Position numbers and translations under genes: made by a program
NCBI GenBank assembly: GCA_964634205.1
Contig: CAZWKE010000002.1
Coordinates: forward strand, 1 to 64,000
DNA from: JAFGGG01 sp964634205
GTDB lineage: Bacteria > Spirochaetota > Spirochaetia > SZUA-6 > RPPD01
Length of the DNA stretch: 64,000 nucleotides
Reading direction: 5' to 3'
Notes under the pieces: generated by a model
The model's input: only the letters and a program-made list of their open reading frames with translations
Told to the model about the DNA's origin: nothing
Databases searched by the model: none
Shown here: positions 44,290 to 53,621 of the stretch, piece after piece
How the letters are laid out: the number at the start of each line of letters is the position of its first letter
How positions within the stretch are numbered: the first letter of the stretch is position 1

Positions 44290-44978
44290 CTATTCACCCG
44301 GCATCAGGCAGTGCACGATGTCCGTTTCCCAGGTATCGCTTGTTTCATCATAGATTCCCGCCTCATCTGAGCAGAACCCCCAGTATGACCAGGCGATTCC
44401 CCGTCGTTCCGCCTCTCTGGCAATGTAGGTAATCCACCTGATTCTTGAGGCCTGCTCCGCGTATTTGATCGCGTGAAACTCTCCCAGCAACAGGGGCACG
44501 TCACCATGGGCCTTTGCCCATTGTACGGCCGAGTCAAAGCGGCTCATAATAATGAAAGGTGACGATGATGTTCGGGTCACCGGTCGGAATTTCCAGGGAA
44601 GAAAGGCCGTACAGGCCGCCCCAGTCCGGGGTGCCGATAACGATCTTCCTGGTGGGATTGTCGGCCCTGATGATGGTGTAGGCTTCATACAGGGTGTGGG
44701 TAGACCAGCGCACGGGAATCCTGACATGATCGAAACCCGCCTCCCATATCATATAAAGCAACCCTTTGCATGTCGTGGATGATGTTTCCGCCGGAATCCT
44801 CGATGGTCACCACCACGGCATCCACATCCTCGGACGGAGGTATCACCGCTGCCCGGGCCGCCCGGCCTATACTGAACTGTACATTGCCGCTGCCGGCTGC
44901 CGCGGGACCTGTCCCCGGCATTGCGCACGACGCCAGCAATGCGATTATAAAAAACGCCAAACTCAGTTTTTGGATCAT
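44290..44978 (-). pseudogene. Decayed GH5 cellulase with lipoprotein leader
   Basis: Starts as a lipoprotein (ALLASC) and enters an Ig-like N-terminus. It then shifts frame near 44760 into a GH5 core (AGFDHVRIPVRWS) that jumps directly to the later IRADNPTRKIVIG and PNIIVTFHYYEP, so about 120 residues including the acid/base NEP Glu are missing. After a second frame break near 44540 the nucleophile segment LLLGEFH and the C-terminus to GE follow. Two deletions and two frame breaks show that it cannot encode an active enzyme. It still has a good terminator. Confidence 0.85.
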
Positions 44979-45018
44979 GTTTGTTTCCTTTCAAAAATAT
45001 TTTATGAGTTTGGCTTTA

Positions 45019-46962
45019 CTAACGAATAACGGCAGAAACATTTGCGGTTTTTATTATTTTTTTATCTCTGCGGAATTCCTTGGGTGTTTTGGCGGTAAAC
45101 TTTTTGAATACCTTGTTAAATGTGGATTTGGACTTGAATCCCGCTTCAAACGCTATATTCAATATGTTGAAATTCTCGGCTTCGGGATCGGAAAGAATGC
45201 GTTTTGCCTCATTGATTCTGTACCTGTTGATGAAATCGAAAAAATTGACTCCGGCAGACACATTTATAACATGAGAAAGATGATTACGTGAAATATGCAG
45301 CTTACCAGCTAAATCAGGCAGTGTTAAGTCAGGATTTTTATATATTTCTTCACTTTCCATAGTTTTCAACAGCTTTTTATAGAACCACTTTGCCTTCCCA
45401 TCCGGCAGTCCGCATTTCAGATATTTATATTTTTGGGAACTGTGGATCTGGTAATCGGGGTTAATTTTTTTACAAGTTGTTTCCAATACATCGTCATCCA
45501 CCAGTCTTTGCAGGGCAGAACTTAAGTTTAAGGTAAGTATCTCAAAAAGTTCATTTTGCGAATTTTCACTCTCATATAATACAAAACCCAGTGCGTCATT
45601 CATTCTTGAAAGAGTCATCATGATAAAGTCATTTTCCCTGCCGAGTTTCCGTGTTCCCCCCGGAACAAGGTCATATGTTTGGAATGATTCATCCGTTTCT
45701 TTTAATTTTCTCATGTTATAATCTTTATAAAAAAATATGTTTCTGGAATATTTATTACTTTCGAATAGTGAAATATAACAACTTTTTATATGTAATTTCG
45801 GAAAGGCCTCCAGGAGTGCCCGTTTCAATCCTTCAATATTTTTTACGGTGCCAAGGGCTTTGCAGAGGACAGAGAATACAAATCCTCTTTCATTATTTTT
45901 CGACAACAGTGATTTCCGGCTCATAGTTCCCGCTGCTTCCGTCTTACATTTTTTTGGAAAATGATCAGGATCGTCTTTTTCTTTTTGCGATTGAATACAG
46001 CCGCAGCTGGAGCGTAGTATAAGTTCGGTCGGTAGTTTGATAAGGTCTTTACAAGTACGGCCGATACTCAATCCGAATAGTGATTCCGCCGCCGTAAACC
46101 CCATCTGAAACGCCGATTGGTTTACGGTGGTCAAAAAATATGCGGAACAATTCTCATTCGAGAGATTATCGAATCCCGTAACAATAACATCTTCCGGTAC
46201 ATCTATGCCCCTTAGATTTAATTCTTGAACGGCTTGTACGGCCATGAGATCATTCGCCGCCACGATCGCGTCAAAATAGAGGCCCCAATGTTGGATTAAT
46301 TCCGCTACCGCTTCCTTTGCCGAGCAACCCGAGAATGTCCCCGGGTACACCCAATTTTCATCCCATGGGATGTTGTAACTGGTCAAGACATCTTTATAAG
46401 CCCGGAATCTTTCCTGCGCTTCTTCATTCTTCTCGGGTCCGCGGATAAATGCCATGCGCCTGCAGTTATGGACTTCAAGCAGATGAACAAGCAATTTGTA
46501 CATACCGCCGTAATTATCAACGGTTATGCTTGGTATCCCGTCCAGCCGGATACCGATACTCACCATAGGTATTTTTTCAAAATGACGGCAAAAGTATTCC
46601 ATTTCCCTTTTACTGCAGTAACTTCCCAGGGAAGACGACAATAAAATAATGCTGTCGACGTTAATTCGGGATATCAGATTAAAAACCGCGTTTTTCTTTG
46701 ATTCATCGTAGTGAGGGGAGTTTATGGCCCCTCCGGTAAAATATATAAGCCGCAGCCCGTATGTTTCTGCATATTTTTTGATTCCGTTTAATATTTCAAT
46801 TTCATACGAGTCATAAAAACTGTCCATGCACACGGCGATGGTGTATGCTGCACTGTTTTTCTGCGACAAAGGCGAAATTTCGGTGGCAAATTCTTGTGAA
46901 AATTTGTATTTTGAGCCCGAATGTTTTAATGTTAATATCTTATCAGTTGTAAAATATTCCAT
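45019..46962 (-). CDS. LacI-type sensor / GAF-like / AraC-HTH regulator
   Basis: A 647-aa cytoplasmic regulator. The LacI-type sensor (about 40-315, VTGFDNLSN near 261) ends in CGC (320-322). A GAF-like domain (about 370-490, SCYISLFES) precedes an AraC-type double HTH (about 545-632, LHISRNHLSHVINV and AFEAGFKSKSTFNKVFK). The ATG at 46962 follows GGAAG; an in-frame TTG at 46995 is weaker. It shares its front half with the proteins at 3374 and 28517, and its HTH with the neighbour at 47038. It is transcribed towards the dead GH5, and GH8 lies two genes upstream, so cellulase control is likely. Confidence 0.87.
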   Translation of the reverse strand: MEYFTTDKILTLKHSGSKYKFSQEFATEISPLSQKNSAAYTIAVCMDSFYDSYEIEILNGIKKYAETYGLRLIYFTGGAINSPHYDESKKNAVFNLISRINVDSIILLSSSLGSYCSKREMEYFCRHFEKIPMVSIGIRLDGIPSITVDNYGGMYKLLVHLLEVHNCRRMAFIRGPEKNEEAQERFRAYKDVLTSYNIPWDENWVYPGTFSGCSAKEAVAELIQHWGLYFDAIVAANDLMAVQAVQELNLRGIDVPEDVIVTGFDNLSNENCSAYFLTTVNQSAFQMGFTAAESLFGLSIGRTCKDLIKLPTELILRSSCGCIQSQKEKDDPDHFPKKCKTEAAGTMSRKSLLSKNNERGFVFSVLCKALGTVKNIEGLKRALLEAFPKLHIKSCYISLFESNKYSRNIFFYKDYNMRKLKETDESFQTYDLVPGGTRKLGRENDFIMMTLSRMNDALGFVLYESENSQNELFEILTLNLSSALQRLVDDDVLETTCKKINPDYQIHSSQKYKYLKCGLPDGKAKWFYKKLLKTMESEEIYKNPDLTLPDLAGKLHISRNHLSHVINVSAGVNFFDFINRYRINEAKRILSDPEAENFNILNIAFEAGFKSKSTFNKVFKKFTAKTPKEFRRDKKIIKTANVSAVIR

Positions 46963-47011
46963 TTTCTTCCAAGTATATGGCGGAAGAGTACACAATTTTA
47001 CAAAGTATGTC

Positions 47012-47035
47012 GTTCGAACTTATCTGTTCGAACTT
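47012..47035. promoter_or_regulatory. Direct repeat of a palindrome upstream of the AraC regulator
   Basis: GTTCGAACTT occurs at 47012-47021 and 47026-47035, each containing the palindrome GTTCGAAC, 14 bases apart. It lies 50-75 bases upstream of the regulator start at 46962 and just after the stop of the membrane AraC gene. A paired binding site is plausible. Confidence 0.45.
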
Positions 47036-47037
47036 TT

Positions 47038-48198
47038 TTAGATTTTTGAATATTGATTTTTATACTGTGTGGGAGTCATTTTTGTGTATTTTTTGAATAT
47101 TACGTTAAACGAGGTCTTGGAATTGAACCCCGCGTCCAACGCCGCATGCAGCAGGTTTACTTTTTTTGATTCACTGTTGCGCAGATATTTCTTAACCTCT
47201 TCGATTCTGTAACGGTTTACGAAATCATAAAAATTTACTTTGAAATAGGTGTTTATGATAAAGGAAAGCGTATTTCTGTTGATATTGAGTTTTTTCGAAA
47301 GTTTGGGAAGTGTCAATTGGGGGTCTTTGTATACTTTTGCTCTTTGCATTATTTCCATCAACTTGTTGATAGAGGCATCTTTGTCTTTGAGTATTGTGAG
47401 ATTGTTTTTATTATTACTTTTTTGTTTGTTGTTTGACGTAATTAATGCAATGCCCGCCAAAATTTCAGGTTGTATTAATACCCGGTAAGCCAAAAAACAG
47501 ATGCTGCAAGAAATGATAATCGGTATAAATTTATATACCTGGACGAATTTGAAAAAGAAAACTATTAATAGGAAAATTAATATCAACCCTATTACTGCGA
47601 TAAAAAAAGCGTAAATAAAATATCTTATCCACTTCAGATTTATCTTTTCGATCGATGAATAGACCTGTTTCAATGATTTTTCATAATTAATCAGCATGAT
47701 ATTGGTATAGAAAATATATGAGAGTACGTGGATGATGATTATAAAAAATAAGATATATTCTTCTATTAATATATAAGGTTCCGTTTTACCGTTCAGCCAA
47801 TTTTGAATATAATTGATTTTAAAGCCGCCGCTTTGTATGTAAAAGGGGAAATAAATTCCAATTATGATAAAAAAGGGTAAAAAATGCAGCAGCGTTCTTT
47901 TATGAAACTTGAAATCGCGTGTAATCAAGGCCTTCACATAGAACAAGAAAAAGGGTCCCAGGAGCAGCAGAAAGGGGGTTGAGATTTTTAATAGATGCGG
48001 AAAATACAGATACAAATTTCCATCAATAAGAATGCCCAGGTTGAAAATGGTTATCGAAACAAGAACCAGAAAAATTGAAAAAATTACGTTTGCTTTCCGA
48101 TTCCCTTTTTTGATTCCGACAATGACGAGTGCAAGAAACAGCGCGAGAAATATGCCGATGGAGGTTACAATAAAATAAAAATCTAATCTAATACTCAT
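47038..48198 (-). CDS. Multi-TM AraC-type transcriptional regulator
   Basis: A 386-aa protein with about seven hydrophobic segments (roughly 8-28, 38-58, 64-90, 104-122, 145-167, 190-220, 225-243) followed by a cytoplasmic AraC HTH pair (about 290-386, LNINRNTLSFIIN and ALDAGFNSKTSFNVIFK). This layout is familiar from Bacteroidetes membrane regulators. Its HTH is about half identical to that of the downstream LacI-sensor gene. The AT content is higher than in the neighbours, so acquisition by transfer is possible. Ligand unknown. Confidence 0.85.
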   Translation of the reverse strand: MSIRLDFYFIVTSIGIFLALFLALVIVGIKKGNRKANVIFSIFLVLVSITIFNLGILIDGNLYLYFPHLLKISTPFLLLLGPFFLFYVKALITRDFKFHKRTLLHFLPFFIIIGIYFPFYIQSGGFKINYIQNWLNGKTEPYILIEEYILFFIIIIHVLSYIFYTNIMLINYEKSLKQVYSSIEKINLKWIRYFIYAFFIAVIGLILIFLLIVFFFKFVQVYKFIPIIISCSICFLAYRVLIQPEILAGIALITSNNKQKSNNKNNLTILKDKDASINKLMEIMQRAKVYKDPQLTLPKLSKKLNINRNTLSFIINTYFKVNFYDFVNRYRIEEVKKYLRNSESKKVNLLHAALDAGFNSKTSFNVIFKKYTKMTPTQYKNQYSKI

Positions 48199-48312
48199 AG
48201 GTACAATGATTCTGAATGAAAAGGCCTATAACATACCGGGAAAAGAGATACAAGCCATGAACAAGTATAACACAGGTATACGCTTTAAGGGAAGTGATCA
48301 TGGATCATCGCC

Positions 48313-48332
48313 GGGGTGTTGCTGAATACCCC
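48313..48332. other. Hairpin in the gap before the GH8 3' end
   Basis: GGGGTGTT and AATACCCC form an 8-bp stem with a GCTG loop in the 248 bases between the AraC gene and GH8. No T-run follows. It may be a structured leader of the AraC transcript. Confidence 0.3.
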
Positions 48333-48374
48333 CCGGGGTCCGCAACAACTCTCTGATTCATATTATTTTTTTAT

Positions 48375-48420
48375 ATTAATAAAGGGCCGCCTGTAAAATC
48401 AGGACAGCCCTTTTTCTTTT
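48375..48420. terminator. Terminator of the GH8 gene, possibly bidirectional
   Basis: GGGCCGCCTG (48384-48393) faces AGGACAGCCC (48401-48410) with mismatches. T-rich tracts follow on both strands (TTTATTAATA on minus, TTTTTCTTTT on plus). Its GGGCCGCCTG core is shared with the other cellulase terminators. Confidence 0.7.
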
Positions 48421-48446
48421 AATTACAAATCAAATTTGTTTCCCTT

Positions 48447-51209
48447 CTACCTTATCTCGCAGTGGCTCCAGCCGTAATTGGCGCGGTAATGAATATAGTA
48501 CAGTCCGTTGACTTTGGCGGGGAGGGCGGAACCTCCTACCCAACGGTTGGTAAAGTCCTCCCCATTAATAGTAAGTTCTTCCAGGTTCCATGAGTTTATA
48601 TAACTTGGAGCCGCGCTTAACGTCCAGCAGTACTCTCCGGCGCCATCCTTGGTGAACGGAACGGAGATGGTGGTGGGATTGTCGCACGAGACACCCGGAG
48701 AGGGTGTCGGGCCCGGTGTAGGAGTAGGACTTGGGCCGGGAGCGGAAACAAACGAATCCCAGTCGAACGGCACAAAGTATATACTCGTTTCCTGATGAAT
48801 GACCACCTTGTCACCCCAGAACGCGCCCTGTACGCTTCCGCTGCTGCCGATATCCACGTTCAGGTACCCTGTCCGCGGCGCGATCAAGGTCCCTTTCCAG
48901 TTCACTTCCGGTCCGATATAGGGTCCCTTGTTGCCGTTTTCCACTCCGCAGATGAACAAGATCTTGGAGGCATCACCGGTGATTGTGGTCCTGCTTTTGA
49001 TCTGCATCTCGTCCAGTACACAGACCACAACCGGTCCGTTCGTGGTATCAAAATTGAGGTGTACATCCGTACCGGTGTTTAATGAATAGAAATAATAAAT
49101 ACCCCTGTTCAGGTTCAACGTGCCTCTATCGCGGATATCAACGATTCCGTATATACCCTGGTCTTTACTTACGGTTGTACCGCTCTCTACCGTGATGGGA
49201 GTACTGCTTGGGGTGGAATTGAACCTCGTTATATCAACGCTGAAATCCATACAACCGGGATCTTGCCCCAGGTTTTTGGCGATAATCCCGTCCGCGCGTC
49301 TGTAGGCGCTGCCGGTGGTGTCTCCCCTGGCCAGGATGTTACCGTAAAGCAGCGTTCCCCTTAACCACAACGTCTTCACGCCGCAGATAATATCGCCGAC
49401 CTTGGCGGAATATCCGGAAATCATGGTGTCGTCCACCGGGGAATCCTTTTTGCCCGAGCCGATGTTGGCGTAGCCGCTGCCGTCACTGTTGTACATTTTG
49501 GCCCTGTCGTGAAAATCACAGTGCGAAAGACCGTAGACCCCGAAGTCCGTATACGCCAGATCGATGGTCAGCGGTCCCACGGTTTTTATGTCCGCCGGTT
49601 TTCGCGCCAGTTTACAGCTGCCCAGGTCAACAAAGTTTACGAACCTGCCGGACAAGTATAAGAGGGACATCATGCGTACACAGTTGCCGTAGTAATTGTG
49701 ATCAGCAGTATAGTCTTCCTTATTGCCTTTTACCTCATTATAGAAGTCCGACGCATACGAGCTGTCCCCGTACGTCAGGGTTGCACAGGCGTTCATGGCA
49801 ATGAAGGTGACGGAATGATTCGTGCCGCCCGTCGCGCCGTTGAAACCGTCCCTGTCGGCCCATTTCCACGCGCTGCCGTCTATGGCATAGCCGTCCACCA
49901 GGGTGGTTACCTTGCCTTTGAAAAACTCTCCTATTTCCTGAACGATTGCCTCGGCGCGGGTATCACCGTACCAACTGTAATCCATGCCGATTCTCCAGGG
50001 CACGCGTACCGCATCGTAATAATAGTTGAAACTCGGCAGAGAATAGGCGTCATCTTCATCAATATCTCCGTCATTATCCCGGTCATCAACATTCCCATCC
50101 TTATCCTCATCCAGGTAATACTTTCTGTCGCTTAAGCTTGCCTTTCCCACGGTCCCGTCTTCGGCCGAGGTATCGCACCAGTCGGGGTACAGGCCCTCGG
50201 TTCCGTTCACGGCATTGATATACGCCATATGCGTGTACATGGTATCAAGAACATCATCGCATTTTTGTATGGCATCATCCGGCTTGCCGCCGAAAACAGC
50301 GTTCAGCTCGGTTTTATGATCGGTGATTACCTGCTTGTACACTTTAAACCAGGCCGGTGTAAAATAACACGGGTTCCATCCTTCACTGCCTCCCCAGGAG
50401 TCCCCGTTTTTGAGAAAGTTGTGATTATCTACATCAAATTTCAGAATAGTTTTTATATTCACCGCCGCTTCCTGAAGATAGTTATACGCGCCGTTTTTCC
50501 ACCGGTAGGCGGCAAAGCACAGGGCCGTAGCGATATCAACATCCGCGTCCGTAGCGGAATTTTTATTCCGTCTGGTGGCTACTTTCACATAATCGGGATC
50601 TGTCTTCACGCTGGGGTCAACTTTCGAGTCTATATATACTTTGTCGCTCTCATCTTTGTTCCATTCGGTTTTCCAGTTCATATAGGGATCACCATGCGGG
50701 ACCGGCAGTTTGAATTCGCTGATATCCACATTATCCGCCCCCACCATCCAATGCATAAGACCGACGTTGTCAAGATGCTTCTTAACGTAGGCATACAGCT
50801 TGTCGAACGTGGCCTGGTCATTGAAATATACCGCCAGAAGCATCCCGTACCCCATGCCTTCGGACACCGTGTCATAGTTGCTGGCCTTGTCACGCTGCAC
50901 TCTCATGGCGCCGTCCCCGTCACTTACCACATAATGATTCCACCAATCCCGGTATTCTCCCTGGAGATAGGCGTCGGTCTCATTATGCGCATTCTCCAGG
51001 CCGTAAGGGTATCCGAATCTCGGCAGTAAGCCCGGAGTTGTTGTTGCTATGGCGCGGCTGAATCCCCCCGCATACGCTGAGGATACTCCCGCCTTGGTGT
51101 GGCTTCCTCCCCCCGGCAGGGCGCAGCCCGCCGCAACTAAAGAACATAAAACAACTGAAACCACCAAAACCGATTTCAGTCTTTTGAATATGGCTTTTCG
51201 CATATTCAC
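48447..51209 (-). CDS. Secreted GH8 endoglucanase with C-terminal CBM64
   Basis: A 920-aa inverting cellulase. The signal peptide has lipobox VAAGC (C29). The GH8 domain (about 60-540) carries the proton donor in SEGMGYG (E117) and the base in YYYDAVRVPWR (D399), plus ATDADVDIA near 219-227. An Asp-rich loop at about 367-387 (DKDGNVDD, DNDGDIDEDD) looks like a calcium-binding insert. A beta-rich domain (about 555-820) of unknown family follows. A Pro-Thr linker leads to a CBM64-like module (GEYCW, NSWN, YYIHYRANYGW). The ATG follows AGGAGG. It is the only GH8 in the window. Confidence 0.92.
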   Translation of the reverse strand: MNMRKAIFKRLKSVLVVSVVLCSLVAAGCALPGGGSHTKAGVSSAYAGGFSRAIATTTPGLLPRFGYPYGLENAHNETDAYLQGEYRDWWNHYVVSDGDGAMRVQRDKASNYDTVSEGMGYGMLLAVYFNDQATFDKLYAYVKKHLDNVGLMHWMVGADNVDISEFKLPVPHGDPYMNWKTEWNKDESDKVYIDSKVDPSVKTDPDYVKVATRRNKNSATDADVDIATALCFAAYRWKNGAYNYLQEAAVNIKTILKFDVDNHNFLKNGDSWGGSEGWNPCYFTPAWFKVYKQVITDHKTELNAVFGGKPDDAIQKCDDVLDTMYTHMAYINAVNGTEGLYPDWCDTSAEDGTVGKASLSDRKYYLDEDKDGNVDDRDNDGDIDEDDAYSLPSFNYYYDAVRVPWRIGMDYSWYGDTRAEAIVQEIGEFFKGKVTTLVDGYAIDGSAWKWADRDGFNGATGGTNHSVTFIAMNACATLTYGDSSYASDFYNEVKGNKEDYTADHNYYGNCVRMMSLLYLSGRFVNFVDLGSCKLARKPADIKTVGPLTIDLAYTDFGVYGLSHCDFHDRAKMYNSDGSGYANIGSGKKDSPVDDTMISGYSAKVGDIICGVKTLWLRGTLLYGNILARGDTTGSAYRRADGIIAKNLGQDPGCMDFSVDITRFNSTPSSTPITVESGTTVSKDQGIYGIVDIRDRGTLNLNRGIYYFYSLNTGTDVHLNFDTTNGPVVVCVLDEMQIKSRTTITGDASKILFICGVENGNKGPYIGPEVNWKGTLIAPRTGYLNVDIGSSGSVQGAFWGDKVVIHQETSIYFVPFDWDSFVSAPGPSPTPTPGPTPSPGVSCDNPTTISVPFTKDGAGEYCWTLSAAPSYINSWNLEELTINGEDFTNRWVGGSALPAKVNGLYYIHYRANYGWSHCEIR

Positions 51210-51488
51210 CTCCTCTTAATTGATTTATACTTGCAGTAATCCGGATACATATGCCCGGCTGCGATTTTGCACAGAACATACCCTACCAGACCTTTCCGAC
51301 GCGCGTCGTCCACGCCTATCCATGTAGACATTTATCTGCCGCATTATGGGCCTGATACTTTATGAAAGCGGTTTCATTGTCAAAGGGGTGTGGTTTTTCA
51401 CAGGAAAGCATGTCTGCTGTTCCTTATTTCCAGTGTATTTTCAGGAGAATATACGGATGTGAGATTTTAGGGGCGATCGCCCGGACAT

Positions 51489-53327
51489 TTATGCCGCTGG
51501 ATCTTCGGCCGTGCGTTTTGCCCGGACGGCCGCGTTTTTCCGTTCCGAATCTGTTAGTTGTATCTTCCGCAGCCTGATGGAATCGGGGGTAAGCTCCACC
51601 AGCTCATCGTCGTTTATAAAGGCGATGTAATCTTCCAGGCTCAGCCTGACCGGCGGGGTAAGAATGATATTCTCATCGCTGCCTGCGGCGCGCAAATTGG
51701 TGAGTTTCTTGCCCCGGGCCGGGTTTACCGTCAGGTCGTTCTCGCGCGAGTGCTCACCGATGATCTGCCCCTGGTAAAGCTTGACCTGGGGTCCGATAAA
51801 TAACCGCCCGCGTTCCTGAAGGTTGAACAGGGCGTAGGCAACGCTGGTACACTCCTCCATGCAGATAAGAACGCCTTTTTTGCGGTTCTTTATCTCTCCC
51901 ACATAGGCATCGTATCCTGAGAAAAGATAGTTCATAACGCCCATACCCCTGGACTCGGTCATGAAGATATTACGAAACCCAAGCAGACCGCGGGTGGGGA
52001 TGGTATACACCAGGTGCACCATACCGTTGTTGTGCCGCATGTCCTTCATCCGGCCCTTGCGGGTACCCAGGTGTTCGATGACCTTGCCCATATAGGCCTC
52101 ATCGATATCGATGGTGAGCTCCTCGTAAGGTTCCAGCAGTCGTCCGTCAGCCTTTTTCATAATGACCTCGGGCCGTGTCACCTGAAACTCATAGCCTTCG
52201 CGCCGCATCTTCTCGATCAGAATGGAAAGGTGCAGTTCACCCCGACCCGAAACCTTGTAGCCGATGCCGGTTTCCATGTCTTTTACCTGTAGGGCCACGT
52301 CGTTTAATGTCTCGCGGTAGAGCCGCTCACGCAGGTGCTGAGAGGTGACGAACCTGCCCTCACGTCCCGCAAAGGGCGAGTCGTTGGGGATGAAGTTCAT
52401 GGACATGGTCGGCGGATCAAGCTCCATAAAGGGGAGCGGCATGGGGTTCTGCGGATCGGTGACGGTCTCGCCGATGGTAACATTGTCCAGACCGGCAAGG
52501 GCCACGATCTCGCCCACACCGGCGGATTCAATCTGGACCATCTTGGTACCTTCAAAGCGGTATATCTTGGTAGCCCTGCTTACGGACGTCACATCGGCGC
52601 CGCGGCAGGCCGCCACCTCAGCGTTCACGCTGATCCGGCCCGCGGTGATTTTTCCGACGGCAAGCCGGCCCAGAAAGGTGGAATAGGAAAGTGAGCTTAC
52701 CAGCAGCTGCAGCGGGGCTTCCGGGTCCCCGGCCGGAGCGGGAATAAAGCGGATGATCTCATCGAACAACTCGGTGATATCGTTTGTTTTCTGCCGGTAA
52801 TCACGGGTGGCATACCCGTCCTTGGCCGATGCGAAGAGGATGGGATAGTCCAGGCATTCCTCAGGTGCGTCGAGCTTGACGAAGAGGTCAAGTACCTGGT
52901 CCACAACCCAGTCCGGTCTGGCGGCGGGTTTGTCGATTTTATTGATGATCACGATAATGGGCAGTCCCAGCGCCAGGGCTTTGCGCAGTACGTAATAGGT
53001 CTGGGGCATGGGGCCTTCCTGCGCGTCCACCAGCAGCAGCGCGCCGTCCACCATTTTCAGGATACGCTCCACCTGGCCCCCGAAATCCGCGTGGCCCGGG
53101 GTGTCCACCAGGTTGATATGGTGGTCCCGGTAACGGAACGAGCCGTTCTTGGAAGCGATGGTGATGCCCCGCTCCCGTTCCAGATCCAGGGAGTCCATCA
53201 TTCGTTCCGCTACCACCTGGTTGTCGCGGAACATGCCGCTCTGGCGGAACATCTGGTCAACCAGGGTGGTTTTGCCGTGATCGACGTGTGCGATAATGGC
53301 TATATTCTTAATCTTCGGTGTATCCAT
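51489..53327 (-). CDS. typA: Ribosome-binding GTPase TypA/BipA
   Basis: A 612-aa translational GTPase of the EF-G superfamily that helps assembly of the 50S subunit and growth under stress. G1 AHVDHGKTTL, G2 RERGITI, G3 DTPGHADFGGQ and G4 NKIDKP are intact, and the C-terminal half carries the TypA-specific domain with TRGLLGFR. It is divergent from the GH26-like gene. Confidence 0.97.
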   Translation of the reverse strand: MDTPKIKNIAIIAHVDHGKTTLVDQMFRQSGMFRDNQVVAERMMDSLDLERERGITIASKNGSFRYRDHHINLVDTPGHADFGGQVERILKMVDGALLLVDAQEGPMPQTYYVLRKALALGLPIIVIINKIDKPAARPDWVVDQVLDLFVKLDAPEECLDYPILFASAKDGYATRDYRQKTNDITELFDEIIRFIPAPAGDPEAPLQLLVSSLSYSTFLGRLAVGKITAGRISVNAEVAACRGADVTSVSRATKIYRFEGTKMVQIESAGVGEIVALAGLDNVTIGETVTDPQNPMPLPFMELDPPTMSMNFIPNDSPFAGREGRFVTSQHLRERLYRETLNDVALQVKDMETGIGYKVSGRGELHLSILIEKMRREGYEFQVTRPEVIMKKADGRLLEPYEELTIDIDEAYMGKVIEHLGTRKGRMKDMRHNNGMVHLVYTIPTRGLLGFRNIFMTESRGMGVMNYLFSGYDAYVGEIKNRKKGVLICMEECTSVAYALFNLQERGRLFIGPQVKLYQGQIIGEHSRENDLTVNPARGKKLTNLRAAGSDENIILTPPVRLSLEDYIAFINDDELVELTPDSIRLRKIQLTDSERKNAAVRAKRTAEDPAA

Positions 53328-53621
53328 ATAATTTTCTCTTTAATTGAATTTAATCCTTGCGGTCAGGGTAACTTCATATGGAATATATACAAAAAGCCGG
53401 TGCAAGGCAAGCGGATATGGAAAAATCCGCAGCCAATCAGACGCTGCGGCGTGGCCGGCAGGCGCACAATTTCCCCACCCGGCAGGAGTGGGAATCATCA
53501 TTACTGTTATTTTTTCCTGTTTAGCGGCGGAGATTGTATTATACTGAATTCAGATATCGGTACCGCAACCGCCGGCTGTTGTTGCGGTGGGACACAGCTT
53601 AAATTATACAGGGAGGTGCCC
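53328..53621. promoter_or_regulatory. Divergent promoter region between typA and the GH26-like gene
   Basis: 294 bases without a supported gene. Near 53535-53545 TATTATACTG could be a -10 for the plus-strand gene, but I see no good -35. The reading frame that covers this region is open only because it overlaps typA. Confidence 0.3.

Noticed and set aside
51471..51482. GGGCGATCGCCC palindrome after typA as a HIP1-like repeat or terminator
   Set aside because: Only one copy seen, no loop and only a weak A/T tract after it on the minus strand.
53091..53621. Upstream extension of the GH26-like gene
   Set aside because: The extension overlaps typA on the other strand and would bury the signal peptide; the GTG at 53622 has a good ribosome binding site.
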